Notes: generated by a model not told the origin, from the sequence alone. Shown: positions 8,647-18,228, counted from the first letter of the stretch. The stretch is DNA of 46,691 nt from Micromonospora sp. U21 (GCF_018070045.1 NZ_JAGPYK010000042.1:1-46691); one strand, 5' to 3'. A program made the numbers and translations.

Positions 8647-9303
8647 TCAGCCGCGGGTGGCGCGGCGGCGCAGCAGGAATCCGCTCACCAGGGCGACGAT
8701 CAGCGCCAGGGCGCCGAGTGCCCAGAGCCACCGGCGGTGATCGGAGTCGGCGCGCTCCTGCGCCAGCGGCACGACCGCCGTCGGGCTGCCGTTCTCCGCG
8801 CCGGGTGACGCCGAGGCCGGCCCGGCCGACGGCGAGGCGGCCGCGACGCCCGGCGTCGCGGCAGTGCCACCGCTGACCGATGGCAGGGCGGACGGGCTCG
8901 CGGACGGGTCGGCGGCCGTTCCGGTGGTGAGGGTGAAGCGCACCTCGCCCTTCACCGGGTGCCCGTCGCCGGAGGCGACCTGGTAACCGACGATGTAGAG
9001 CCCCGCGGCACCGGGCGTGAACGGCACACGCACGCGGCTGCCGGCGAAGGCCGGCAGCCCGCCAGCGACCACATTGTCCGGTCCGGTTACTGTGATCTTC
9101 GTCGTAGCCGGGTCCAGCTTGGCCAGGAAACGGAGCTCGACCCGGGTGGGCGCGGTGGCCACCCGGGCGCCGTCGCGCGGATCGCTGCCGGTCAGCGAAT
9201 TGTGCGCCGCGGCCGGCGTCGCCGGGGCCAGCAACGACACACCGCACGCCACGCCGAGCACCACTGGCACGACCCGCACCACACGTGTAAACCTGCCCCC
9301 CAT
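8647..9303 (-). CDS. Secreted CopC-domain copper-binding protein with C-terminal membrane anchor
   Basis: A 218-residue protein with a signal peptide ending near TPAAAHNSL, so the mature protein probably begins with His, the N-terminal ligand of the CopC Cu(II) site. The domain runs to GDGHPVKGEVRFTL, where the family Asp-x-His pair supplies the remaining ligands. A Ser/Pro/Ala-rich linker follows, then a hydrophobic helix and an RRRATRG tail, giving an extracytoplasmic domain anchored in the membrane. CopC proteins bind periplasmic or extracellular copper; no CopD partner is fused or adjacent here. The ATG has GGAGGGG upstream. Confidence 0.88.
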   Translation of the reverse strand: MGGRFTRVVRVVPVVLGVACGVSLLAPATPAAAHNSLTGSDPRDGARVATAPTRVELRFLAKLDPATTKITVTGPDNVVAGGLPAFAGSRVRVPFTPGAAGLYIVGYQVASGDGHPVKGEVRFTLTTGTAADPSASPSALPSVSGGTAATPGVAAASPSAGPASASPGAENGSPTAVVPLAQERADSDHRRWLWALGALALIVALVSGFLLRRRATRG

Positions 9304-9522
9304 GAACCCCTCCGTAAGGGTACGATCCGCCCGCTGATCAAACGGCTCCTCATTAGTCGAGCAGAGATCGCAGATAGTTCCAATTACTGCTCCACAAGCT
9401 GAAAATCATCGACGTTCTGCGACTCTGTGAGAGTGGCCCCGACCACCCGGTCGGTTCCGCCACCGACCAATCGATCCGGACGTCACGGCGAAGCCATCCA
9501 TCGAACGGGGCGAGGAGGCGGG
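9304..9522. other. Divergent intergenic region, lower GC
   Basis: A 219-bp region between the divergent CopC and secreted hypothetical genes. The middle part (about 9350-9430) is clearly richer in A and T than its surroundings and should hold promoters for both genes. I could not assign a convincing -35/-10 pair to either side. Confidence 0.5.
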
Positions 9523-10173
9523 ATGGTCCGACAGATGAGGCGGTGGGTCGCCGTGCTGGCCGGCACGCTGGCGGCGACGCTGCTGTCGCTCGGCACCGCC
9601 GGCCCGGCCGCGGCGGCACCGAAGCCGGCACCCGCCGGGGTGGACATCACCGGCCCGGGGCTGTCCGAGCCGCTGCGCCTGCGCGCGGAAACGCAGCCCG
9701 CGCACGTGGTCGCGGTCATCGACCAGGTCAACTTCCTCGGCCGCACCGGCCAGCCCAAGGGGCCGAAGGCGGCCACCCTCGGTCCGAAGTACACGGTCGT
9801 GGTGCTCGCCGGTGAGACGCCGAAGCAGACGTACGACCTTTATCCCAAGGCGGTCGGCGGTCCGCGGATCTACCGGCCGGCGAAGCAGCCGGACTCCCGC
9901 AAGATTGGCGCCGGTTGGTTCCTCGGCCGGCTCAGCATGTCCGAGACGTTGCGCACCGCAGGGGTGCCGCTGGAGCGGCAGTTCGACACGGTCAGCGGCG
10001 GCGTGGGCGGCGGCGAGCGGGTGCTCCCGGAGGACACTCTCGACCCGGCCAAGGACATCGACGAGGCGCTCGGCGAGTTGCAGCGACTGCTGCTGCTCAA
10101 CGTCGCGGTGATGCTGACCATCACGGTCGGCCTCGCGGGGATCGCGCTGCTGATCCGTCGCCGCACCCGCTGA
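9523..10173 (+). CDS. Secreted, membrane-anchored hypothetical protein
   Basis: A 216-residue protein not recognised by family. It has a signal peptide (MRRWVAVLAGTLAATLL to about PAAAAPKPA), a soluble domain of about 140 residues with a VDITGPGLSEPL opening, and a C-terminal transmembrane helix followed by IRRRTR. ATG at 9523 is chosen over upstream in-frame starts because GAGGAGG lies five bases before it. Topology resembles the neighbouring CopC protein (extracellular domain plus C-terminal anchor), but I see no metal-binding motif and infer no shared function beyond divergence from it. Confidence 0.8.
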   Translation: MVRQMRRWVAVLAGTLAATLLSLGTAGPAAAAPKPAPAGVDITGPGLSEPLRLRAETQPAHVVAVIDQVNFLGRTGQPKGPKAATLGPKYTVVVLAGETPKQTYDLYPKAVGGPRIYRPAKQPDSRKIGAGWFLGRLSMSETLRTAGVPLERQFDTVSGGVGGGERVLPEDTLDPAKDIDEALGELQRLLLLNVAVMLTITVGLAGIALLIRRRTR

Positions 10174-10219
10174 CCGCCAGCACGGCCGCACGCTGATCGT
10201 CAGGCGGGCGGTCGTGTGG

Positions 10220-10561
10220 TCAGCACCAGCGGCGCGGTGGACGCTCCCGGCGGGTGGCCCGCTGACGCGGCCGGACCGGGCCGTGCCGGTGGGCGCCGGC
10301 CCATCCGGGCATCTCGCTGCGGCACCCCGCGGTGGAGTCGGGCTCGGGCTCCCCGGGCAGCGCCGGCTCGGCGGCCCGCTGACGGGGCACCACGGCGTCG
10401 TCGTCGGCCCCGGCAGCGGGCCGGCCGGTGGTCGGCTCCGCCGGGTGTGACGGCACGCCGCCAACCGCCCGGCGGTGCTTGGCAGCCGCCTGCGGGTCGT
10501 GGTGCCCCGGCCGGCAGGGCTCGCCCTGGGCGCAGCCGTGCTCGGCCTCCCCGTGCGCCAT
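10220..10561 (-). CDS. Small hydrophilic hypothetical protein
   Basis: A 113-residue, Pro/Ala/Arg-rich protein without recognised domains or hydrophobic segments. The N-terminal half has a plausible protein composition (MAHGEAEHGCAQGEPCRPGH, with His and two Cys). GAGGAG lies about eight bases before the ATG, which is the main reason to accept it as a gene. The C-terminal half is strongly basic and could be a run-on. No homolog known to me. Confidence 0.5.
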   Translation of the reverse strand: MAHGEAEHGCAQGEPCRPGHHDPQAAAKHRRAVGGVPSHPAEPTTGRPAAGADDDAVVPRQRAAEPALPGEPEPDSTAGCRSEMPGWAGAHRHGPVRPRQRATRRERPPRRWC

Positions 10562-10752
10562 CCCGGTCTCCTCACGCTCGCACTCACCCGCGGGTGCTCC
10601 CCCCGACGTGCCCTGCCACCGTACTGGCCGGGACCGACGGGTCGCGCACGGCGTACCCCGGGGTCAGCGCTTCGGACGACGAGGTAACAGCGTCTCCCAG
10701 ACCGGGACCCGCCTCGACCGACGACCGGTACCGGCGGCCAGGCCGGACCCGG

Positions 10753-11115
10753 TCAACGGCTGCGGTGGGCCTCCAGATCGGCGCGGGTGAGCTCCGTCCC
10801 CTCGGCCAGCCGGGCGGTGCCGTACGGCTTCGCGGTCTTCCGGACGAAGGCGCAGGGCAGCCCGGTGTGCCGGCCGAGCGCGGTCACCACCGGGATCCCG
10901 CCCATCTCCAGCCCGGCCAGCACTTCCGTGTCGGTCGGGACCAGCGGCGCGAGGTGGGCGGCCACCCGGTCCAGCAGGCGGGGATCGGCCTCGAACCGGT
11001 ACTTGTCGAAGTACTCGTCGGCGGTGCGGCCGGAGCGGAGCACGAACTCGCCGGTCAGCCGGCAGGTGGTGTCGATCTCGCGGGCCAGCGCGGCCATGGT
11101 CTCTGCGGGAGTCAT
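10753..11115 (-). pseudogene. Orotate phosphoribosyltransferase-like gene with internal deletion
   Basis: About 120 residues that match the N-terminal half of PyrE-type phosphoribosyltransferases: MAALAREIDTTCRLTG, RSGRTADEYFDKYRFEAD, LAGLEMGGIPVVTALG, AFVRKTAKPYGT. Family members run to 175-210 residues and then carry the PRPP-binding VEDVxTTGG loop. Here the chain goes straight from RLAEG to a C-terminal-looking ELTRADLEAHRSR and stops. I found no remnant of the loop in any frame downstream. It probably cannot bind PRPP normally. Start at 11115 or 11124; no clear ribosome site. It could be a decayed paralog or a truncated regulator. Confidence 0.65.
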
Positions 11116-11235
11116 GATGATCATTCTCGCCGGATCGGTGCGCGGTGGGCGTACCCCTTTCGGCGCATGCCGGGTCCGGCGGGGTCCTCCTCCGGTCGGA
11201 GTCCGACGGTCGGCGGCTGTGGTGGGATCAGGGGT

Positions 11236-12441
11236 ATGCGACCGCCGCCGTGGCTCGGCTCCGGTACCCGCGGCCGGGACCTCGCGCTGGCCGGCGCGTC
11301 GCTGGCCGGCGGCCTGGTGCTGTGGACCCTCGGTTGGCAACCGCAGATCCGTCCGCACCCGGACGTGCCGGCCGGCCTGTTCCTGCCGCCGCTGCTGGCC
11401 ATGTGCGTGGCCGTGGGCCTGCGCCGCGTCGCCCCACGGACCAGCCTGGCCGTCGGCACCGGGGCGGTGGTCGTGGACATCGCGCTCGGCGGCTCGCTGG
11501 GGACGATCCTGATCTACACCCAGGTGCTCTACGACGCCTGCGTGTACGGCCCACCACGGCTGTGGCGGTGGCTGCTGCGGGTGACCATCGGGCTGAGCCT
11601 GGTCGGCGCGGTGGTCGGCGTGCTCCTCTCCGACCAGTGGAGCGGTGTCGCCGTCGGGGTGCTGGTGGTGCTCGTCGGCCTGTTGCCGGTGCTCACCGGG
11701 ATCAGCGTGCGGCAGTACCGCGACCAGGCCGCCGCCGAGCGGGCCCGGGCCGAGCAGACCGCCCGGCTGGTCGAGCTGGACCGCTGGCAGGCGGTCAGCG
11801 CCGAACGGGCCCGGATGGCCCGGGAGCTGCACGATGTGGTCGCCAACCATCTCAGCGCGGTGGCCATCCACGCCACCGCCGTGCTGTCGGTGCCCGGACT
11901 GGACCGCGGCCAGGTCGAGTCGGCGTTGCGGGTGATCCGGGAGAGCAGTGTGCAGGGTCTGACGGAGATGCGGCAGATGATCGAACTGCTGCGCGAGCCG
12001 GGTCCCGGCGGCGCGCGCGCACCGGCGGGCGACGGCGGCGCGCTGCCGGAGGCGGCCACCGCGCGGCTCGCCGAGGCGGACCGGTTGGTCGAGCGGATCC
12101 GGGCCGCCGGCCTCGCGGTGCGGGTCCGCACCGACGGCACACCCGGTCCGCTGCCGGTGGGGGTGGACCTCGCGGCGTACCGGATCGTGCAGGAGTCCCT
12201 GACCAACGCCCTCAAGCACGGCGCGGGCGAGGCGGAGCTGACCATCGCGTACCGGCCGACGGAGGTGGAGCTGACCGTGGAGAACCCGGTGCGCCGGGGC
12301 GGCGCCGGGCTGACCGGCGCCGGGGCCGGGCTGATCGGAATGCGGGAACGCGCCACGCTTCTGGCGGGCCGGTTCAGCGCCGGGCCGCACGACGGCCGCT
12401 GGCAGGTCCGGGCCGCGCTGCCCACCCGGGAGGACGGGTGA
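11236..12441 (+). CDS. NarL-family sensor histidine kinase
   Basis: A 401-residue membrane sensor kinase. Residues 1-150 hold about five hydrophobic segments with short loops, so no large extracellular sensor is present. A short coiled linker precedes the HisKA_3 dimerisation domain, where MARELHDVVANHLS gives phosphoacceptor His199. The HATPase domain has YRIVQESLTNALKHG (N box) and GLIGMRERATLLAG (G box). ATG at 11236 is the first start that gives the membrane domain; the frame is open further upstream. The stop overlaps the response regulator start (GTGA). The signal is unknown. Confidence 0.9.
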   Translation: MRPPPWLGSGTRGRDLALAGASLAGGLVLWTLGWQPQIRPHPDVPAGLFLPPLLAMCVAVGLRRVAPRTSLAVGTGAVVVDIALGGSLGTILIYTQVLYDACVYGPPRLWRWLLRVTIGLSLVGAVVGVLLSDQWSGVAVGVLVVLVGLLPVLTGISVRQYRDQAAAERARAEQTARLVELDRWQAVSAERARMARELHDVVANHLSAVAIHATAVLSVPGLDRGQVESALRVIRESSVQGLTEMRQMIELLREPGPGGARAPAGDGGALPEAATARLAEADRLVERIRAAGLAVRVRTDGTPGPLPVGVDLAAYRIVQESLTNALKHGAGEAELTIAYRPTEVELTVENPVRRGGAGLTGAGAGLIGMRERATLLAGRFSAGPHDGRWQVRAALPTREDG

Positions 12442-13160
12442 CCGGCCCGGCCCGGGCGCCGGACGACGGCGGCGCAGCGGGCGGGCCGACGGGACCGGCG
12501 GTCCGGGTGGTGCTGGCGGACGACCAGCCGGCCGTACGAGCCGGGCTGACCCTGATCCTGGCCGGCGCGCCCGGCGTCGAGGTGATCGGCGAGGCGGGCG
12601 ACGGCGACGAGGCGGTACGGCTGTGCCGGGAGCTGCGTCCGGACGTCGCTGTGCTCGACATCCGGATGCCGCGCCGGGACGGCATCTCCGCGACCCGGGC
12701 GATCGTCGCCGAGGGACTCGCCGACGTGCTGGTGCTCACCACCTTCGACCTCGACGAGTACGTCTTCGGGGCGCTGCGCGCCGGAGCGGCCGGTTTTCTG
12801 CTCAAGGACACCGACGCCGCGGGGCTGGTCGCGGCGGTGCGGACGGTGGCACGCGGGGACGGGTTCATCGCCCCGGCGGTGACCCGCCGGTTGATCGCGG
12901 CCTTCGCGGCCACCGCGCCGGGTGCGTCGGCGGCCACCCGGGCCGCCCTGGACACGCTCACCCCGCGCGAGCGGGACGTGCTCGCCTGTCTCGGCCTGGG
13001 CCTGTCCAACCAGCAGATCGCCGACCGGCTGGCGATGGCGGAGAGCACCACCAAGACGCATGTCAGCCGGATCCTGGCAAAGCTGGACCTGCGCAGCCGG
13101 GTGCAGGCCGCGATCCTGGCCCAGGAACTGGGCCTGCCCGCTCCCGACCCGCCGCCGTGA
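12438..13160 (+). CDS. NarL/LuxR-family response regulator
   Basis: A 240-residue response regulator and partner of the upstream kinase. The receiver domain starts at VRVVLADDQPAVRAG, with phosphoacceptor Asp74 in VAVLDIRMP and the conserved Lys in FLLKDTD. The C-terminal LuxR-type helix-turn-helix includes LTPRERDVLACLGLGLSNQQIA and TTKTHVSRILAKLDL. An Ala/Gly-rich leader of about 22 residues precedes the receiver. The GTG at 12438 overlaps the kinase stop by four bases, so the pair is translationally coupled. Targets cannot be inferred. Confidence 0.93.
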   Translation: MTGPARAPDDGGAAGGPTGPAVRVVLADDQPAVRAGLTLILAGAPGVEVIGEAGDGDEAVRLCRELRPDVAVLDIRMPRRDGISATRAIVAEGLADVLVLTTFDLDEYVFGALRAGAAGFLLKDTDAAGLVAAVRTVARGDGFIAPAVTRRLIAAFAATAPGASAATRAALDTLTPRERDVLACLGLGLSNQQIADRLAMAESTTKTHVSRILAKLDLRSRVQAAILAQELGLPAPDPPP

Positions 13161-13218
13161 CCGCGGGCCGGGCCGGCCCGGCATGAAGATCCAGGTCAGC
13201 GCGTGTCAGGCTAGGGCG

Positions 13219-14484
13219 GTGAGTACGCCGGGCGGTGGGGAGCTGACGGCCACGCTGCGTCAGATCGAGCGCGCGGCGGGGGCGCTGGCCACCGCCAGCG
13301 TGGCCCGGATGGACGAGACGCTGCCCTGGTTCCGCGCCCTGCCGGCCGACCAGCGCTCCTGGGTGATGCTGGTGGCCCAGGCCGGCGCCCGGTCGCTGGT
13401 GCAGTGGCTACGCGACGGCGGCGGCACGGCGGACAGCACCCAGGAGGTCTCCGACGAGGTCTTCGCCGCCGCTCCCGAGGCGCTGGCCCGGTCGATCACC
13501 CTCCAGCAGACCGTGGCACTGATCAAGGTGACCATCGACGTGGTCGAGGAGCAGGTGTCGCACCTGGCCGCCGAGGGCGAGGAGCAGCAGCTGCGTGAGG
13601 CGGTGCTGCGCTTCTCCCGCGAGATCGCGTTCGCCGCCGCCCGGGTGTACGCGCGGGCCGCCGAGTCACGCGGCGCGTGGGACGCCCGGTTACAGGCCCT
13701 GCTGGTCGACGCGCTGCTGCGCGGTGACTCACCGGACGTGCTGGCCAGCCGCGCGGCGGCGCTCGGCTGGACGGACGCGCCTCCGGTGGCGGTGGCGGTC
13801 GGCCGCTCCCCCGGCGGGGAGGTCTCCGCGGTGCTGCACGTGGTCTACCGGCAGGCCCGGCGGATCGGGGTGGAGGTGATCGGCGGGGTGCACGGCGACC
13901 GGCTGGTGATCGTGCTGGGCGGCGCGGCGGACCCGCTGGGGGCCACCGGCAAGCTGCTGACCGCGTTCGGGGACGGGCCGGTGGTGGTGGGTCCGGCCGT
14001 ACCCAGTCTGGACGAGGCGACGGAGTCGGCGCGGGCCGCGCTGGCCGGCTTCCGGGCGGCCCCGGCCTGGCCGACGGCGCCCCGGCCGGTGCCGGCCGCC
14101 GACCTGCTGCCGGAGCGGGCCCTGGCCGGCGACGCGGAGGCCCGCCGCCGTCTGCGGCACGACGTGTACGCGACCCTGGTGCGCGCCGGTGGCGAGCTGC
14201 TGGAGACGCTGGACGCGTTCCTGGCCGCCGGCGGCACACTGGAGAGCGCCGCGCGGGCGCTGTTCGTGCACCCGAACACGGTGCGCTACCGTCTGCGCCG
14301 CATCGCGGAGGTGACCGGCTTCTCGCCACTGTCTCCCCGGGACGCGTTCGCCCTCCAGGTGGCGCTGACCGTCGGCCGGCTGGATCCGGTGACCCCGGTG
14401 ATCCCGCCCGTCCCGACCCAGACAATGACCCCGGCGGCCCGGAAATCCACCCAAACCGGCGACGATCACCGCCGATCTTTGTAG
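13219..14484 (+). CDS. fasR: PucR-family regulator, FasR-like, of fatty acid synthesis
   Basis: A 421-residue PucR-type regulator with the C-terminal helix-turn-helix LESAARALFVHPNTVRYRLRRI. Its position directly before fabD matches fasR of Streptomyces, which activates the fabD-fabH-acpP-fabF operon; function here is inferred from family and position. The N-terminal two thirds is the GGDEF-like/PucR sensory part, in which known FasR proteins respond to long-chain acyl-CoA. GTG at 13219 is chosen from AGG spacing and domain start; ATG at 13183 is in frame but lacks a ribosome site. Its stop codon lies inside the palindrome on the fabD promoter. Confidence 0.85.
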   Translation: MSTPGGGELTATLRQIERAAGALATASVARMDETLPWFRALPADQRSWVMLVAQAGARSLVQWLRDGGGTADSTQEVSDEVFAAAPEALARSITLQQTVALIKVTIDVVEEQVSHLAAEGEEQQLREAVLRFSREIAFAAARVYARAAESRGAWDARLQALLVDALLRGDSPDVLASRAAALGWTDAPPVAVAVGRSPGGEVSAVLHVVYRQARRIGVEVIGGVHGDRLVIVLGGAADPLGATGKLLTAFGDGPVVVGPAVPSLDEATESARAALAGFRAAPAWPTAPRPVPAADLLPERALAGDAEARRRLRHDVYATLVRAGGELLETLDAFLAAGGTLESAARALFVHPNTVRYRLRRIAEVTGFSPLSPRDAFALQVALTVGRLDPVTPVIPPVPTQTMTPAARKSTQTGDDHRRSL

Positions 14485-14497
14485 GAACCCTCCAAAG
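14477..14497 (+). promoter_or_regulatory. Palindromic operator candidate on the fabD promoter
   Basis: Arms CTTTGTAGG and CCTCCAAAG, separated by AAC, form a 21-bp inverted repeat with one mismatch. It includes the TAG stop of the fasR-like gene and overlaps the proposed -35 element. Position and symmetry suit a FasR-type or acyl-CoA-responsive regulator. Binding is inferred only. Confidence 0.6.
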
Positions 14498-14507
14498 CTT
14501 CTAGTGT
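14479..14507 (+). promoter_or_regulatory. Candidate promoter of the fab operon
   Basis: TTGTAG at 14479-14484 and TAGTGT at 14502-14507 are separated by 17 bases and lie about 55 bases before the fabD start. The -35 box sits inside the palindrome described separately. Confidence 0.55.
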
Positions 14508-14562
14508 GGTTTGGTCGAGGCCGGCACAGCGTTACCCACGCGTATCGGGGAGAGTCATAGTC

Positions 14563-15732
14563 GTGCTCGCCGTACTTAGTCCCGGCCAGGGTTCCCAGAA
14601 ACCCGGCTTCCTGACCCCCTGGCTCGACCTGACCGGCACCGAGGCGCGACTGCGCTGGTGGTCGGCTCTGGCCGGGGTCGATCTGGTGCACCTGGGCACC
14701 GCCGCCGACGCCGACGAGATCAAGGACACCGCCCGCACCCAGCCGCTGCTGGTCGCCGCGGCGCTGCTCGCCGCCGAGCACCTGCCGCTGTACGACGTGA
14801 CGCTCACCGCCGGGCACAGCGTCGGCGAGCTCGGTGCCGCGACGCTGGCCGGGGTGCTGTCGGCCGAGGCCGCCATCACCCTCGCCGGTGTCCGGGGCCG
14901 GGAGATGGCCGCCGCGTGCGCGCTGGAGCCGACCGGGATGGCCGCCGTGCTCGGCGGCGACCCGGACGAGGTACTCGCCGCGATCGCCGCGCACGGGCTG
15001 CACCCGGCCAACCGCAACGGCGCCGGGCAGATCGTCGCGGCCGGTTCGCTGGACGGGCTGGACAAGCTCGCCGCCGAGCCGCCGGCGAAGACCCGGATCA
15101 TCCGGCTCCAGGTGGCCGGCGCGTTCCACACCCCGTACATGGCGCCGGCCGAGACCGCGCTGGCCGCGGTGGCCGCCGGGATCATCCCGGCCGACCCGGC
15201 CCGGATCCTGCTGTCGAACCTCGACGGCGCCGCGGTCGACCACGGCCGCGACATGGTGCAGCGCCTGGTCCGCCAGGTCACCGCGCCGGTCCGCTGGGAC
15301 CTGTGCATGCGCACGCTGGCCGACCTCGGTGTGACCGGCGTGATCGAGCTGCCGCCGGCCGGCACACTGGCCGGGCTGGTCAAGCGGGAGCTGAAGGGCG
15401 ACGGCGCCCCGGAGATCGTCACCCTGAACACCCCGGACGACCTACCGGCCGCGCGGGACCTGATCGCCCGGCACGGCATGGCGCCCAGCCACGAGCCGAC
15501 CATGCAGTTCCGCGTGGTGGTGGCACCGTCCGCCGGCACCTTCGCCCCGTCCGCGGAGCTGACCGAGGGCGAGACGATCCGCGCCGGCCAGGTCGTCGGG
15601 CACATCGGCACCCGGCAGGGGCCGGTCGAGGTGACCGCGCACCAGGGCGGCGTCCTCACCGAATGGCTCGCCCACCACGACGACCCGGTCGCGCCGGGCC
15701 AACCGCTCGCCCGCATCGGAGGTCGCTCATGA
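14563..15732 (+). CDS. fabD: Malonyl-CoA:ACP transacylase with C-terminal biotinyl/lipoyl-like domain
   Basis: A 389-residue FabD that loads malonyl groups onto ACP for type II fatty acid synthesis. SPGQGSQKPG opens the protein; nucleophile Ser86 lies in GHSVGE and His189 in GAFHTPYM. Usual FabD length is about 310. Residues 314-389 add a domain with the biotinyl/lipoyl pattern: VVVAPSAGTF, TEGETIRAGQVVGHIG and GGVLTEWLAHHDDPVAPGQPLARIG. The hairpin that normally bears the modified Lys reads GTRQGP, with no Lys, so it should not be biotinylated. The GTG at 14563 has GGGGAGAG eight bases upstream. It overlaps fabH by four bases. Confidence 0.93.
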   Translation: MLAVLSPGQGSQKPGFLTPWLDLTGTEARLRWWSALAGVDLVHLGTAADADEIKDTARTQPLLVAAALLAAEHLPLYDVTLTAGHSVGELGAATLAGVLSAEAAITLAGVRGREMAAACALEPTGMAAVLGGDPDEVLAAIAAHGLHPANRNGAGQIVAAGSLDGLDKLAAEPPAKTRIIRLQVAGAFHTPYMAPAETALAAVAAGIIPADPARILLSNLDGAAVDHGRDMVQRLVRQVTAPVRWDLCMRTLADLGVTGVIELPPAGTLAGLVKRELKGDGAPEIVTLNTPDDLPAARDLIARHGMAPSHEPTMQFRVVVAPSAGTFAPSAELTEGETIRAGQVVGHIGTRQGPVEVTAHQGGVLTEWLAHHDDPVAPGQPLARIGGRS

Positions 15733-16673
15733 CTGGCAGTCGCATCGTCTCGATGGGGCACTACCAGCCGTCCCGGGTGGTGACCAACGACGACATCGCC
15801 CAGCTCGTGGACACCAACGACGAGTGGATCCGGGACCGGGTCGGCATCGTCACCCGCCGGATCGCCGACAGTGAGACGGTGGCCGACATGGCCGCCGCCG
15901 CCGCCGGCAAGGCGCTGGCCAACTCCGGCCTGACCGCCGCCGACATCGACCTGGTCGTGGTCGCCACCTGCACCTCGGTCGACCGCAGCCCCAACGTGGC
16001 CTGCCGGGTCGCCGCCAAGCTGGGCATCGCCGCGCCGGGCGCGTACGACGTCAACACCGCCTGCTCGGGCTTCGCCTACGCGCTGGGCACCGTCGACCAC
16101 GCCATCCGGGCCGGGGCGTCGCGCAACGCGATCGTCATCGGCGCGGAGAAGCTCTCCGACTTCACCGACTGGACCGACCGCTCCACCTGCATCATCTTCG
16201 GCGACGGCGCCGGTGCCGCGGTGGTAACCGCGACCGCCGACGACGAGCCGGCCGGGATCGGTCCGGTGGTCTGGGGTTCGGCGCCGGAGAAGAGCGACGC
16301 GGTCCGCATCGAGGGCTGGCGCCCGTACATCCAGCAGGAGGGGCAGTCGGTCTTCCGCTGGGCCACCACCGCGCTGGCGCCACTGGCCCTGCAGGCGTGC
16401 GAGCGGGCCGGGGTCGATCCGTCGGAGCTCGCCGCGTTCGTGCCGCACCAGGCCAACGCCCGGATCATCGACGGCATCGCCAAGCGGCTCAACATCCCCA
16501 ACGCGATCATCGCGAAGGACATCGTCGAGTCCGGCAACACCTCCGCGGCGAGCGTACCGCTGGCCCTGTCCAAGCTGGTCGAGCGGCGAGAGGTGCCCTC
16601 GGGCGCCCCGGTGCTGCTGTTCGGCTTCGGCGGTGGCCTGACCTACGCCGGTCAGGTCGTCCGCTGCCCCTGA
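15729..16673 (+). CDS. fabH: Beta-ketoacyl-ACP synthase III
   Basis: A 314-residue FabH, which condenses a starter acyl-CoA with malonyl-ACP to begin chain elongation. The catalytic triad is visible: Cys112 in NTACSGF, His240 in VPHQAN and Asn270 in SGNTSAAS. Length is normal. ATG at 15729 overlaps the fabD stop (ATGA). In actinobacteria FabH often accepts branched starters, but specificity cannot be read from these residues. An 86-base gap with two hairpins separates it from acpP. Confidence 0.96.
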   Translation: MTGSRIVSMGHYQPSRVVTNDDIAQLVDTNDEWIRDRVGIVTRRIADSETVADMAAAAAGKALANSGLTAADIDLVVVATCTSVDRSPNVACRVAAKLGIAAPGAYDVNTACSGFAYALGTVDHAIRAGASRNAIVIGAEKLSDFTDWTDRSTCIIFGDGAGAAVVTATADDEPAGIGPVVWGSAPEKSDAVRIEGWRPYIQQEGQSVFRWATTALAPLALQACERAGVDPSELAAFVPHQANARIIDGIAKRLNIPNAIIAKDIVESGNTSAASVPLALSKLVERREVPSGAPVLLFGFGGGLTYAGQVVRCP

Positions 16674-16683
16674 TGACCCCCTC

Positions 16684-16728
16684 GGGCGCACACGCGCCCA
16701 GGAGTGGCGGCTGGCGACGCCGGCCGCC
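16684..16728 (+). promoter_or_regulatory. Two stem-loops between fabH and acpP
   Basis: GGGCGC/GCGCCC (16684-16699) and a longer stem GGCGGCTGGC / GCCGGCCGCC with one mismatch (about 16706-16728) lie in the only sizeable gap of the operon. No T-tract follows. They may process or stabilise the acpP message, since ACP is needed in excess. Confidence 0.45.
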
Positions 16729-16759
16729 GGAGAACCCCCGATGAAAGGAACCAACCGCA

Positions 16760-16999
16760 ATGACCCGTGACGAGATCACCACCGGCCTCGCCGAGATCCT
16801 CGAAGAGGTTGCCGGGGTGAACCCGGACGACGTGGCCGAGGGGAAGTCCTTCACCGACGACCTCGACGTCGACTCGCTCTCCATGGTGGAGGTCGTGGTG
16901 GCGGCCGAGGAGAAGTTCGGCGTCAAGATCCCGGACAACGAGGTGCAGAACCTCAAGACCGTCGGGGACGCCGTCACCTACATCGCGGCGCAGTCCTGA
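16760..16999 (+). CDS. acpP: Acyl carrier protein
   Basis: A 79-residue acidic acyl carrier protein that holds growing chains on a phosphopantetheine arm. The attachment Ser39 lies in DVDSLSMVEVV, and the VKIPDNEVQNLKTVGDAVTYI helix is typical. AAAGGAA lies eight bases before the ATG. It sits between fabH and fabF, two bases before the latter. Confidence 0.96.
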   Translation: MTRDEITTGLAEILEEVAGVNPDDVAEGKSFTDDLDVDSLSMVEVVVAAEEKFGVKIPDNEVQNLKTVGDAVTYIAAQS

Positions 17000-17001
17000 T
17001 C

Positions 17002-18228
<1,227 letters not shown>

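Noticed and set aside
10216..11235. Upstream extension of the histidine kinase frame
   Set aside because: No stop by chance, but the composition is not protein-like, it crosses two opposite genes, and the kinase starts well at 11236.
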